64,000 bases of DNA from Linnemannia schmuckeri. Taxonomy: Eukaryota > Mortierellomycota > Mortierellomycetes > Mortierellales > Mortierellaceae. Shown here in pieces: positions 12,769 through 23,216 of this stretch. The notes under the pieces are model-generated. The model was not told where the DNA came from, did not search any database, and was given only the letters and a program-made list of their open reading frames with translations. Position numbers and translations under genes: made by a program. The stretch spans positions 620,001-684,000 of the forward strand of contig JANATG010000001.1 of the NCBI GenBank assembly GCA_029449235.1, given 5' to 3'. How positions within the stretch are numbered: the stretch's first letter is position 1; each line of letters opens with the position of its first letter.

Positions 12769-12962
12769 TGTTTGTAACACGCGTTCTTTTACCGAAGTCA
12801 AACTCAGCGAAATGAATAAAATTGCCTTCTCACGATGGGCAAAGCCACCATTCGCTTTTCGCGCCAGATTTGTCGCTGGTCGGGACCTTGTGGGCGCACT
12901 TTGACGTTCTTTAACTTAATAAGAACAGGAGCCATTACATTCACCAAGCAAGAAAATACCAA

Positions 12963-13884
12963 ATGGCATCAGCAGGAGCAAACCCATCGTCCAACAAGCC
13001 TTCGGGATTCATGTCGGGGTACATGTCTGATCTCTCCCATTCGCAGGATCTTAATTCGTTCCTGCAAAAGAATCAGCCCACCTACGATCCCAACAGCAAC
13101 AACACTACGACTACTAGCGCAGCAACAACAGCAGCAGCGGCCAATGTCGATACAAAAACCAATGATACTCACACGGCATCTTCCCCCCCGCCACCACCAC
13201 CACCAGCACCATCCACAGAACCCTTACCATCCTCAGAAACAACAAAAGAAGGACGCAGACCTTACGAGACCAAGACACCCGTCGGATCGCACCCCTTACC
13301 GACGGCACACTCGGTCTACCAGAAGAAGGCGATCCATAACGCAGCATTGGACAATTGTGCAGATTTGAATATGGAGTTGACGGATTGTTTGATGGGCCGT
13401 TCTGGGTCCTGGTGGGACCGGGCCTCGATGTGTATGAAGGCCAAGGAGCAGTTTGCGCTCTGCTGTCGGCTGAATAAGGTAAAAATTTGGAGTGCTGATT
13501 GTTATGTGTGTAGTGCTCTGTAAGTAGGCTTGATAATTAATTGGCTGAGATACACAGGAGGCTACAGTTCGCAGGTAGCGAACACGGTGTCGTTCAGCCA
13601 AGTATGATAGGGGTACACGAGTTGAAAAACAACACAACAACGACTAAGAGGAGGGCCTCACTTCAAATGGCTGTATATTAATATCGCCCATTTCTCCCCC
13701 ATTGTTTTTTCACTCCTTCAATTCTTGTGTACCTTGTATATCATAGGAAGCACTGCAGGAAAAGGGTTATGCGAAGGAAGGAAACACGGCCGCACAGGAT
13801 TTGGCTATTCTCGACTATGCAGACGAGGTGACGCAAAAGGCGATGAAGGAAGGTATTACTAAAACTACTCAGGAAAAAAAGTAG
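12963..13884 (+). CDS. Twin CX9C (CHCH) mitochondrial intermembrane-space protein
   Basis: Two exons, 12963-13478 and 13747-13884, 217 aa. The C-terminal half holds a twin CX9C motif: Cys-x9-Cys at CADLNMELTDC and Cys-x9-Cys at CMKAKEQFALC, joined by a loop with GRSGSWWDRAS. This is the disulfide helical hairpin of proteins imported by the Mia40/Erv1 relay into the intermembrane space, many of which assist respiratory-chain assembly. The first 115 residues are disordered (Asn/Thr run, then a Pro run near residues 77-85). The last exon encodes EALQEKGYAKEGNTAQDLAILDYADEV. I cannot assign it to a named factor; the loop of about 15 residues between the two CX9C motifs does not match one I know by memory. 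It starts 194 bp after the stomatin-like stop on the same strand. Confidence 0.8.
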
Positions 13885-14499
13885 AGAAGAGAATAGATAT
13901 TCTAATCTTGAAGGACTACAAAAAAAATAAGTAACCAAGAATGTTAATAAAAGGGGCGGAGGGGAGAGAGGAGGGGATGTGGCACAATCCTTCACCCCAC
14001 CTCTTACTAGCCCCTCTTTGCTTCAGCTTTTAGTCTTGTCGATTTGATTTTGTGAACCACATACGTTTTCCTTGGCTTCTGTGGACAATGGACTGAGCTT
14101 TGACGTTTCCCGCACACGCCTATGCACGAAGAGACGGAAAAGCGCCAAAATTATCAAGAGATTCTTACACGCCGTTTCTTGTTTTGAGCATGTGGCACTA
14201 TGAAAGACGGACCTTCCGAGCCTTAACAACAGAAGTGGAGGGCAATGGTTTCATGGTAGGACAAAAGGAATGGCGACAACAACAATGTTCCTCCTTTTGA
14301 GGCGGTGCAAAAAAAGAGATTTATTTTTCCCTTCCGGCTAAAAAGCGCAATGGTGGCAACAGCCAAATGATGCTTGGATTCGAGGTGACGACAACGAAGA
14401 CGCACTTTTACGAAAGCGAAGGAGAGTCCACATGCTGTCGTGCTGAGTGGACGATGACCCTTTTTTTTTCAAGTGCTATCATTAGCGCAAGAGACTGGG

Positions 14500-14534
<35 letters not shown>

Positions 14535-14925
14535 CGAGACCTCGCACAGCCCAAGCGTAAAGGAAGCAGTAATTTTTTACGAATAAAATGGCCCTCTCCT
14601 CATTGTCCACCCTTGCTAGTCTTCTTTTTTTTTTCTTAATCCTTTTTGCCTTTTTTTTTTTTTCTTCTTCGCCCCTCTTCCATATTCTTTTTTCTTACTT
14701 TACTCTTCTCTTAACCCTTCTCTCTCGCTTCTCCCCCTTTCGTTCTAATTTACTCGAATCTCTTTCTACCCCCTCAACTCATTCTTCCCCCGTTCATTCC
14801 ATCTACACCTTATAACCCGTCAACGAGCAAAAAACAAACTCAAATTTGCCGTTCACACGAGCAAACTCGACCCACAGCAACAACAGCAACAAAAAAGCAG
14901 AGCACTGCACAGCACACAGAAAAGT
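13885..14925. other. Intergenic region with (TG)n/(GA)n and pyrimidine-rich leader
   Basis: About 1 kb without a gene. It contains a TG dinucleotide run at 14500-14524 passing directly into a short GA run, and from about 14590 to 14815 a nearly pure pyrimidine leader ahead of the Kelch-type gene. Confidence 0.6.
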
Positions 14926-17229
14926 ATGACGCTCCTCTTTTCGGTCGCGTTGTCGATGCTGGTCGCCTTGGCCTGTGCCCAGCCTCAGAATGTCCCTCCG
15001 CGCACAACTCGCGCCATTACTCTCATTGGAAACAACCTCTATCTCTACGGTGGTAAGTACCTTTTCTTGTTGTTGCTGTTGTATCTTCTGGTTGAACAGA
15101 GGGGCGAGTTACCACTTCCTCCCATCTTTTTGGTCTGGTTTCTAACCCTAATAGATCCCTTCGTCATTCCCTTATCGCGATGTAGGTTCAAGCAGTGGAG
15201 GTGATTGTTATTCCGACTTCTTCAGCCTGAACCTGAACCCTGCAGACGGCTGGGTCGTAGCGGATGCACGCTGGAATCGTATAACCACCACAGGAGACAC
15301 CCCTGTCCTCGGCGCTGATTCGTGGGCTGTCGGTGCGGCGAACGGAGCAGGCTTGCTTGTCTACGGTCAAAGCCTTTGCCCTCAAAACCTCGACAAATCC
15401 GTCAACCCGCCACACACATACACTAGCTCGTCCGGATCCGCCCTTTTCCAGAATACGAACGAGAAGTGGGATCTGGTCCATACGGCGTCCAATATATTTG
15501 GCAACCGATCGGTTGTGAATGATCAGCCTGTTCCTGTCCAGGTCGTCGATACCCAAGGTCAAGTTGCATACACGTTTGAGTATGATTTCTTTAACCCACA
15601 ACTTGGCATGCAGCTGTGGAGTTTCCCGACTGGTAATCTTGCGACCAATATTGCAGAGTTTGCAAAGAACACAACCATGCCGACAACCATGCCTCCGACT
15701 CCTGAACCTCTGCCTCCGGCAAACGGGACCAACGTTACTGTTCCCGCTCCTCAAGCCCCTGTCTTGACAACTCTTGCACCATGGATCGATGTGGGATCCG
15801 CAGTCTTTGTCAGCGGCACGATTGTGGTGATTGGTGGTGGAAAGGATGCAGGTGAACGTTTGACTGGAGAAAATTACGATGCTGCTTCTGGATACCTTAA
15901 GATGGACCGATGCTGGGTATACACCATTGCCACAAACGAATGGACTGTCCGTAACTTGGTAAAGAATTAGTTTTGTCTTTTTATATTATGTTTCGAGCGG
16001 GGACGAAAATGTATGAAATGGAGTGTCTAGACTTGTGCTGATGAAAAGTGTACATGCACCCTAACGGATCTTTGTTTATGTATGTATCCATGATGATGAT
16101 AATGACACATAGACGGGAGACGGAGGTTCCTTCCCACTCCCCCGACGGTTGCACGCCCTGGCTGTTGGTAAGTACTTTGTTTTCACACCCTCCCACTCTG
16201 CTAGGTTTCAGAGATGAGTTCCACACTCTTCTGTTGCTTGCTACGCAGTCCTGACATGTCTTTCTTTTTCTATATCTATCGGGAATCATAGTCGGAAGCA
16301 AGATTTACATGCATGGAGGCAACACCACCCAGACAATCCCAACAGACTCGTACGCAAACGACATGTGGATCCTCGATACCCAAACATGGGCCTGGACCAC
16401 GGCACCTAGCTCTTCCCAAGGACGTGCTCAACACACACTTGTCTTTACCAACAACAACCTGCTCGCCGTCTCTGGATTCCAATTCCTGACATCTTCTAAC
16501 AAGGCTGCCCAGAACTCGTTCATCAGTGTTTATGATCTGGCGACATCGACCTGGGGTGTTCAGTTTGGAACCATCAACCAGACTTATTTCCAGAAACATG
16601 GTGCTGCGATTATTGGAGGATCGGTTGCAGGATTCTTTGTCCTGGTGGTGATTGCTGCAGTTCTGAGGCGTCTGTTCCGCAGGCGTCGGGGGCCTCGTAA
16701 ATCTGCGGGGAATATGATTGGTGGCGCTGCTGGCGGCCCTGGTCGGAGTCGGTCCTTCAAGCCCTTCATTGCTTCTCGATCGGAAAACAATGATGCCACG
16801 GCAGGAGGAGCGGCGTCGCAGTTGTCCGGTATGACCTTGAACAACAACAGCCATCAGCAGCAGCAGCGTCCTTACGAGACCGAGATTGATCTGTCGAGTA
16901 TGCCTCGTGCCAGCGAATCGACCGTCTACCAGTCCTACAACCCTTACGCTCCCGCCAAGCAACAGCAACAGGTACCCTTGATGAGCGCCAATGCCTTGGA
17001 GCAACAACGCAATACCATGTACCCTTACGCAGATGACGATGACGATATTGAAGAAAAAGACGCGCCGATCGATTTCCGGGTGCCTCCACACGGGCAGATT
17101 GGATCCCCTGTACTCGAAAATGTGTACCCTGGGCAGACGGCACCTATTACGGGTCAGACGGTTGGTATCTCGGGTGCACCTATGCGTCCTGGGCAGACTG
17201 TCCGCGAGGATTCCGTAGATTATCTCTAA
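14926..17229 (+). CDS. Kelch-type beta-propeller single-pass membrane protein
   Basis: Four exons (14926-15052, 15186-15958, 16113-16167, 16292-17229), 630 aa. Residues 1-19 are a cleavable signal peptide ending ALACAQ. The ectodomain shows Kelch-like blade elements: NNLYLYGG, AVFVSGTIVVIGG, ALAVVGSKIYMHGG, SYANDMWILDTQTWAW and FISVYDLATSTW. A Thr/Pro-rich linker with NxT/S sequons sits mid-domain. After the propeller a single membrane span (GGSVAGFFVLVVIAAVL) is followed by a basic stop-transfer run (RRLFRRRRGPRK), then about 200 cytoplasmic residues, disordered and Gln-rich with repeated PGQT motifs near the end. Topology is type I. Fungal proteins of this layout are common and largely uncharacterised; wall or surface sensing is a guess. 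The 336-codon open frame on the opposite strand is a shadow. Confidence 0.85.
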
Positions 17230-17376
17230 AACTATCATAGCATTTTCATTTTCGTATCTCTTTTTTTTTGCCTTTATATCTACCAATGTATCCCATTTTC
17301 ATTTTCATCTTGCATGTTTGTTTTGTTTGTTTTTGTTTGTTTTTGTTTCTTTGTGTTTGTTTATTGAGAAAAATGC

Positions 17377-17521
17377 ACACATTAGGGGGTCTCGAAGCTG
17401 GAAAATGTTCGAGTTTTTTTATTTTGTTTTATTTCGAAAATCAAATAAAACGCCTTTTGAGGTCTTTTATTTCGAAATAAAATAAAATAAAAAAATCCAG
17501 CTTCGAGACCCCCTAATGTGT
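17377..17521. mobile_element. 145-bp foldback/MITE-like element
   Basis: Perfect 26-bp terminal inverted repeats (17377-17402 and 17496-17521; arm begins ACACATTAGGGGGTC). Inside them an AT-rich second pair of inverted repeats (about 17414-17438 against 17468-17496, one mismatch) makes almost the whole element one long hairpin with a short GC-containing loop. It sits between the convergent ends of the Kelch-type gene and TIM21. No coding capacity and no obvious target-site duplication. A non-autonomous DNA transposon is the best reading; a convergent-gene terminator hairpin is the alternative. Confidence 0.75.
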
Positions 17522-17603
17522 TTTTGTAAGCCCGGCCTGTTGGCATTGCCCACTAAATTATTGCTCGAAACTACTTTGCAAGCTGGCTGTGTCCTATAGC
17601 TTT

Positions 17604-19027
17604 TTACTTGCCCTCGATCTGAGGCTGTCCTGCAAACTTGTTGTACTCGACAAAGACACGCTCTGCTGGGCGGACGCCACCTACAGGATATATATATATA
17701 AAGAACGATGAGATAGGTGGATTAGGATTACAGAAAATGATGAATACAACTGAAAAAGGCTAGAAGATGGAGACTACGGAGGCGGAGATGGGTTGTTAAA
17801 ACATCTAGGAGATGAAAAGGGTGACGGATTGAGGCATTTTTTTTTCTGTTTGTTTACCTGGAATATCGACAAAGAGGTACTTGTACTCCCACTTGTTGCG
17901 CTGATCCTTGACCATCTCCAGATGCGCTACTCCCTCGTTATCAGGACCTTCGACATAGAAGCGCATCAACAAATGCTCCTTGCCCTCTGCATCCAGCACA
18001 ACCTGCGAACTATTTGTAGCAAGAGATAATAAAGAAAGGTAAACATAGGCATCCAGATCCAGGAAAAGAAAAAAGGCGCAGGTTGCTTGTAACACAGGAG
18101 GTTCGCATAGAAACGAAAGAAAGCACAAATAACGTACTGGATACGACGATTCCTGCGGCGTTTAGAGTTGGAGGGTTCGCCATGACCCATCATGGGGGAT
18201 CCAATGATATCCTTGAGCTTTTCATGGTTGCGGACTCTTTCCAGTGCGTCGCCAAAGACGTGGGTGTCGCTGTTGGCTCCAAACAGCTCCGAGACGATCG
18301 CGTATCCAATGATGCCTATTCGATTGGAGAGATGGTTGAAGTGAGAGAAAAAAATGAGGTGGATAAATAATTAATTGGAGGGCATTGCAGTGGGCTCCGC
18401 TTGAGCGCGTATTTGGTTTTGATGCGGGGGGACTAGTTTGTTGTTGTTGATCCTTCGGAACGGGAAAAAACGACACAAAAAAGAAGGAGATGGAAGATGA
18501 AACGTACTGACGAGCACGACTCCTGCACCGATGACTGCATAGTTGGTTGTCGTCTTTGTCGCCGTAGCAACTAAATATTTAGCAAACAAAAATAAAAAAG
18601 CGAGATCCAGTTAATTATCTTTCCTACATTGCTCTCCTTCCTTCCCTTCCTTCCCTTCTCTCCGCTGATCCAATGGGGACTTCTGTAGCCGACATACACG
18701 CACACGCGACAACTATTGTCCGGCTTTTTATTCGGGGGGTTTTTTTGTTTGTTATGTATAGTTACCCTTCTCGGAGGTAGAAAGATCCTTCCATTGTTTC
18801 TTCTCGGTATGCTGTGCGAGAGCGCCGCCAGACGCAAAGGGCTTTTTGGAGTGGTCTGTTGCCAACCCACGGCGGGTCGATACTAAAGATGGCTTGTGGA
18901 GTTGTTGTGTCCTGAAAGCGTTGGCGATCCTTGACTGCGGGAGCGAGCGGTTAGCGGATGAGGTCAGGCATGCGCGTGAGGTGGCGTTCCATGAGGATCG
19001 AAGGGCAGTTTGGAGGAGCGTCGTCAT
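17604..19027 (-). CDS. TIM21: Mitochondrial import translocase subunit Tim21
   Basis: Subunit of the TIM23 inner-membrane presequence translocase. It contacts TOM22 in the intermembrane space and couples the translocase to respiratory complexes. Five exons (19027-18766, 18570-18508, 18315-18138, 18009-17858, 17680-17604), 243 aa. The N-terminus is an Arg/Ser-rich, acid-free presequence (residues 1 to about 50). One membrane span follows near residues 100-120 (NYAVIGAGVVLVSIIGYAIV). The intermembrane-space domain shows HVFGDALERVRNHEKLKDIIG, then a basic RRRNRR segment, then HLLMRFYVEGPDNEGVAHLEM and WEYKYLFVDIPG, and ends in RVFVEYNKFAGQPQIEGK. The order and the GPxNxGxxxxE and Y.FVD phrases are those of Tim21. 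Length is ordinary for the family. Confidence 0.92.
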
Positions 19028-20371
19028 TGTTGATTTTCGTTGTGGATTGCAAGAAGAAAAGAGGGGTAGAAAGTGAATGTGAAAAAGCACCTCTTCCCTC
19101 TTTCGGGAAACACGCTCTTTCCAGAAAAGCCAGGAACAACCCTTGCTGTGTGAGAAAATTACGTCACAAAGAAAAAAGCAGTAGCAGAGGGTTGATCAAA
19201 AGGAAATTTTTTTTTGGTGGTCGTGCTTTGTCATTCCTCCTGTTGAACGTGTTTCTTTCTACGACAGCAGCATACAACAACCATCCGTAGGATGTCTAGA
19301 CCATGACATACCACGTCAAAAAGTAAAATGCCAACAAAGTGGTTTTTTCTCTTTCATCGATGACAATTGTCTGCTAAATGGGCAAGCAAAATGATGCAAA
19401 CAATGACATTGCCAAAACGGCCGAGAAAAAAAAAATACTGCAATACCAAACGAGAAAGAAAATGACCCATGCTAGTCAGGAAAGCTGGATAGGATGGGAA
19501 GAGCGGCGGCGGAGATTTTTTTTTTCTGAAGGCCAAGTTTGAACCTCCTACACCACGTAACAGGTAAAAATCTCTTCGGCAAGTAGTGTATCGATGAGAA
19601 GTTGAGGGAGTGTATGAGAGGAGGGAAGATAGGGAGGGACGGAGATGTGTGAGGGCGCCTATTGTTCGTCGATTTGTCGCTTGAAAGGTTTGTCGGCGAG
19701 TCAATGGTTCGTCTCTTCTCTTCCCCGCCATTTTTCTTGTGCTTGGATTTGCTCTCGTGCATCATCTGGCCATGGTTAATAACATTGGGCCAATTGGCAA
19801 AAGCAAATAACAATAGCAATTGCAATAGCAATGGTTTGCAATATGAGAGGCAATGGTACTTTTATTCAATTTGCAATAGCAATAGCAATAGCAATAGCAA
19901 TAGCAATAGCAATAGCAATAACAGTAATGATGGCAATAACGATAGCAAAGGAGGAAGATGACGGTAATGGTACCAATCAACCACGAAGAAAAAAGGGTAA
20001 AAGGGAAAACAGCCTAATGTGTTGACTGAAATAGCGGGACGAGGTTGTGCTCCCCCCTTTTGTGAAAAGTGTTCCTTCCGCAGAACAATGTTCCACGGAG
20101 AACATCTTTTTTGTTTTGTTGAACAATGAAGTGTCCCGTTCCGCCTGCGCCCAAACTGAATAAAAGGGACGAATAGAAGGGTTCACCATTTCTTTTTCTT
20201 TTTTTGTTTTTCTTTTCTTTCATCTTCATTCCTCACACTCACACCTTCCGCTACTCATTCCTCAACGCAACTCTCCACATACTCTCTCTTCTACTCCTAC
20301 TCTCGGTCTTTCCACTCCTTTCACCCCTCCCTACTCTTCCGCACTTCTCCCATAACACATAACAACTAAAA
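19028..20371. other. Divergent intergenic region between TIM21 and RHEB
   Basis: About 1.3 kb with no supported gene. It holds a hexanucleotide microsatellite (see 19873-19920), degenerate CAATAGCAA motifs around it (19800-19960), and a pyrimidine-rich leader from about 20190 to 20350 before the Rheb start. Presumably it contains both promoters. Confidence 0.5.
19873..19920. repeat. (GCAATA)8 microsatellite
   Basis: Eight uninterrupted copies of the hexamer GCAATA, flanked by imperfect CAATAGCAA units on both sides. Confidence 0.9.
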
Positions 20372-22057
20372 ATGAGTTCATCACTGACAAGCAGTACTTC
20401 GGATGCTCCAAAGATACGCCGTGTTGCCCTCATGGGTTCGCGCGCTGTCGGTAAAACTACACCCTTGAATTATCATCATACCAATAAAACGCCCACCCAT
20501 CTTGACAAGAGAGAAGGGAGGAGGAAGAGAACAACAAAAACGACGCCTTATTGTTTTTGCACGAATAGATTGACCCATCCATACCATGAACCATGATTGA
20601 AAGTGGGCCATTTGTTCCCTTCGGATGGCTCTCCCAGGGCTTATCTCCGTCTTTCTCTTTCCTCCCTCTCACCCATTTTGCATGACTGATATCCATTTTG
20701 TTTGATCCGCGATCGCAATTGCAAAAAAAAAAAAAAAAAAGGCGGAGCGATTGTTCACAAGCTTACTTGGCCATCTGAGCATGGAGTGAGGGAAGACGGA
20801 CGGAGTAGGAGTGGACAAGATAACATACATCCCCACCCACCTCCTCGGACCTTCCTCGGTCCTCCTTCCCTACTTTCACTCGCTCTCGGCCGGATGAGCT
20901 TGCGTTTGCGCGTGTTGCCTTAGAGATGCGATCGTCTACTCATCGATGCTCATGAATGCTTGCCCATTGCTATTCGTCTGAGGGTTCAACGACACTTTGT
21001 ACTTTCACGTGGACTACTCAATCAACAAAAAGAGATCGATAGACTACACTGACCATATCCGTCCTACCCAACTTTTTTTTGGAACGCTCATTTCTCTTCT
21101 CCCTTGCCTCTCTTAATGCTACTACAAAAAAGAAGTCCCATATTCCTGCATTGATGCGAATACACGCTGTACTCAACTAATTTGTCTGTCTTCGCTTCTC
21201 TTGATTATGTAGGCAAATCGTCGATGGTCGTTCGATATGTTCACGACGTCTTCAACGACTCATATTTCCCCACCATCGAGGAGACATTCACAAAGCAATT
21301 GACTTTCCATGGACAAGTGTATGAGGTCGAGATCATTGACACCGCTGGACAGGTACACGTTGTTCTTTTTTTTTTTTATCTTTTGACCCTTCAAAAAAAA
21401 AAAAAAAAAAAAAAAAGAACAGTGAGAAAGAAAGGAGTTCTATTTTTTCCTCTCCTTTCATCTCCCCATTTGGTAACGATAACTTCAACTCATTCCTCTC
21501 TTCTTTTATTTTCTTATCGCAACATATATTTCTATTCAAACGACCAACAGGACGAGTTCTCGATATTCAATGGACGACATGCACTGGATGTTCACGGCTA
21601 CGTACTAGTATACTCTGTAACAAGCAAGCAGAGCTTCGACATGGTGACCATCATCCGGGACAAGATCCTCAACTTTACAGGAACAGACTGGGCTCCCATT
21701 GTCCTTGTCGGAAACAAGACTGATCTTCAAGGACAGCGACAGGTCTCGAGAGAAGAAGGCGATGAACTGGCTAGCAAGTGGAAGTGTCTCTCCTGTGAGA
21801 CCTCTGCCAAGAAGAATTCGAACATCGGTAATTTACATACATAAGCAGCAAGTGGATGGGTGGTGAAGAGTGGTGAGACGCTTTTGTTTTGTTATTTTTA
21901 CATTTTGTCTTTTTGTCCGAGGAGGGAGGCTGACCCTGACCCCACCGTGCGAATATTTCCATTTTTAGGACGGGCATTCGAGCTGATGCTGGCCGAGATG
22001 GAGAAATCGACGGATGCCGTACCTGAGGACAAGAAGGGAGAGTGCCTGATCCTCTAA
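20372..22057 (+). CDS. RHEB: Rheb-family small GTPase
   Basis: Ras-superfamily GTPase that activates TOR complex 1 in its GTP form. Four exons (20372-20450, 21213-21352, 21551-21827, 21969-22057), 194 aa. G1 is split by the 762-bp first intron: GSRAVG then KSS. Arg follows the first Ser of G1 (GSRAVGKS), the Rheb signature instead of Ras Gly12. Effector loop: YFPTIEETF. G3: DTAGQDEFSIF, again the Rheb form. G4: NKTD; G5: ETSAK. The C-terminus is a CaaX box, CLIL, so the protein should be prenylated; terminal Leu favours geranylgeranylation over farnesylation. The first intron contains an A-run near 20720 and the second an A-run near 21394-21416. Adjacent upstream is TIM21 on the other strand. 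Confidence 0.93.
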
Positions 22058-23216
22058 GAATATCGTTAGCATGATCCAAGCAAAGCAAGGAAGAAAACCT
22101 TTAGGATTTTTTTTGTTAGATTAGCACGCTTTGCACACAGAAAACCCATTAAAGCATGTCCCCTCTTTGTTACCCTTTCCGTATGCTTGTGGGCACGCTG
22201 TGTTCACATAGTTTGTCAGACCATAATTATCCCCTAGTAGAGTCAACATGTCAACGAAGAGGGCTCAAGTCGCTAGTTTGTATGGAAGAAATAGATACAA
22301 AGATCATACAGAAATGAAGCGGCGATTGATCGCCGCAGTGGTTTGACTAACGAGACGCGCTTTATGTGCTGACGCGTAGACGGGTGATATCAGACGTCGT
22401 TTGAGACCAACAAAATGACTTAATCAACGACGGTCTCAGACCAAGGCGAGTGATCTACTTTTGCTCGCTATATCTGTCCTTCGTCGCCTTCCTCGCACAC
22501 TAGTCCAGTATGCTCTACCAGCAAGCAACTGAACATCAGAACAGATGCATGCCCTGTGCAACCTGACGAAAAAATCATGTGGCAAAAGAATCACTCTTGG
22601 CCATGGTGTGTCCAACGCAGTGTCTCCTTCGCCTTCTTGGCTATTTTTCTGTATTTCACACAGTTTTGAATCTCATCTCATTCCTTTGACTGTTCTTTGT
22701 TCACCGCATCAACCTTACGTCCCCACAACCCTCATCCACACCTCGTCATCCAGATTCACAGCAGTCTTTTCTTTAACCTCCTTCGTTCGTGTCACCACCC
22801 ACTTTCTCCTCTCCACTCACTGCAGTCACCGAGTGCAAGAGACGTAGCAGAGAAATACCTGTGAAGTGTTGAAGTAAAACAGCCCTGGACTATTACAGCC
22901 AAAATAGAAGTGCTGCCACTCTCAACCAGTTGCGTAAGTGCAAAGAGTGCTGCTGTGGAGGTGTCGCGCACAGGTTGATTTGTTTATTAGCAATAACACA
23001 GAGTTGACTTCGCCTAAATACTTTTTGCCATAGAGCTTTTTTTTCCTGCACAGCTTACAGTGCCGAGTGCCAGAGCGGACTAGCGACAAGTTGTCAACCA
23101 GATTTCAGCCAGCACAAAGGTACGTCTAGAACGTTTTCCCAACCACTACACTTCCCCCTGGGTGGTAAATTAACGAAGTCTAGACTACTACTTCTCTTTA
23201 TAGAATTCACAAGGCC
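22058..23216. other. Intergenic region upstream of the NACHT gene
   Basis: No coding region recognised over about 1.16 kb. A TTTATAG acceptor-like sequence lies 14 bp before the NACHT-gene ATG, so a 5' non-coding exon may lie here. No tRNA-like cloverleaf was found. Confidence 0.4.

Noticed and set aside
16276..17286. 336-codon open frame on the - strand across the Kelch-type gene
   Set aside because: Arg/Ser-rich, no recognisable motifs, and fully antisense to a spliced gene with signal peptide and membrane span; a codon-bias shadow.
19800..19960. Regularly spaced CAATAG units considered as a CRISPR-like array
   Set aside because: Contiguous hexamer microsatellite without spacers, in a eukaryotic context.
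22320..22450. Short inverted repeat with GAGACC/GGTCTC considered as a tRNA or small RNA gene
   Set aside because: No cloverleaf, no A/B boxes, stem too short.
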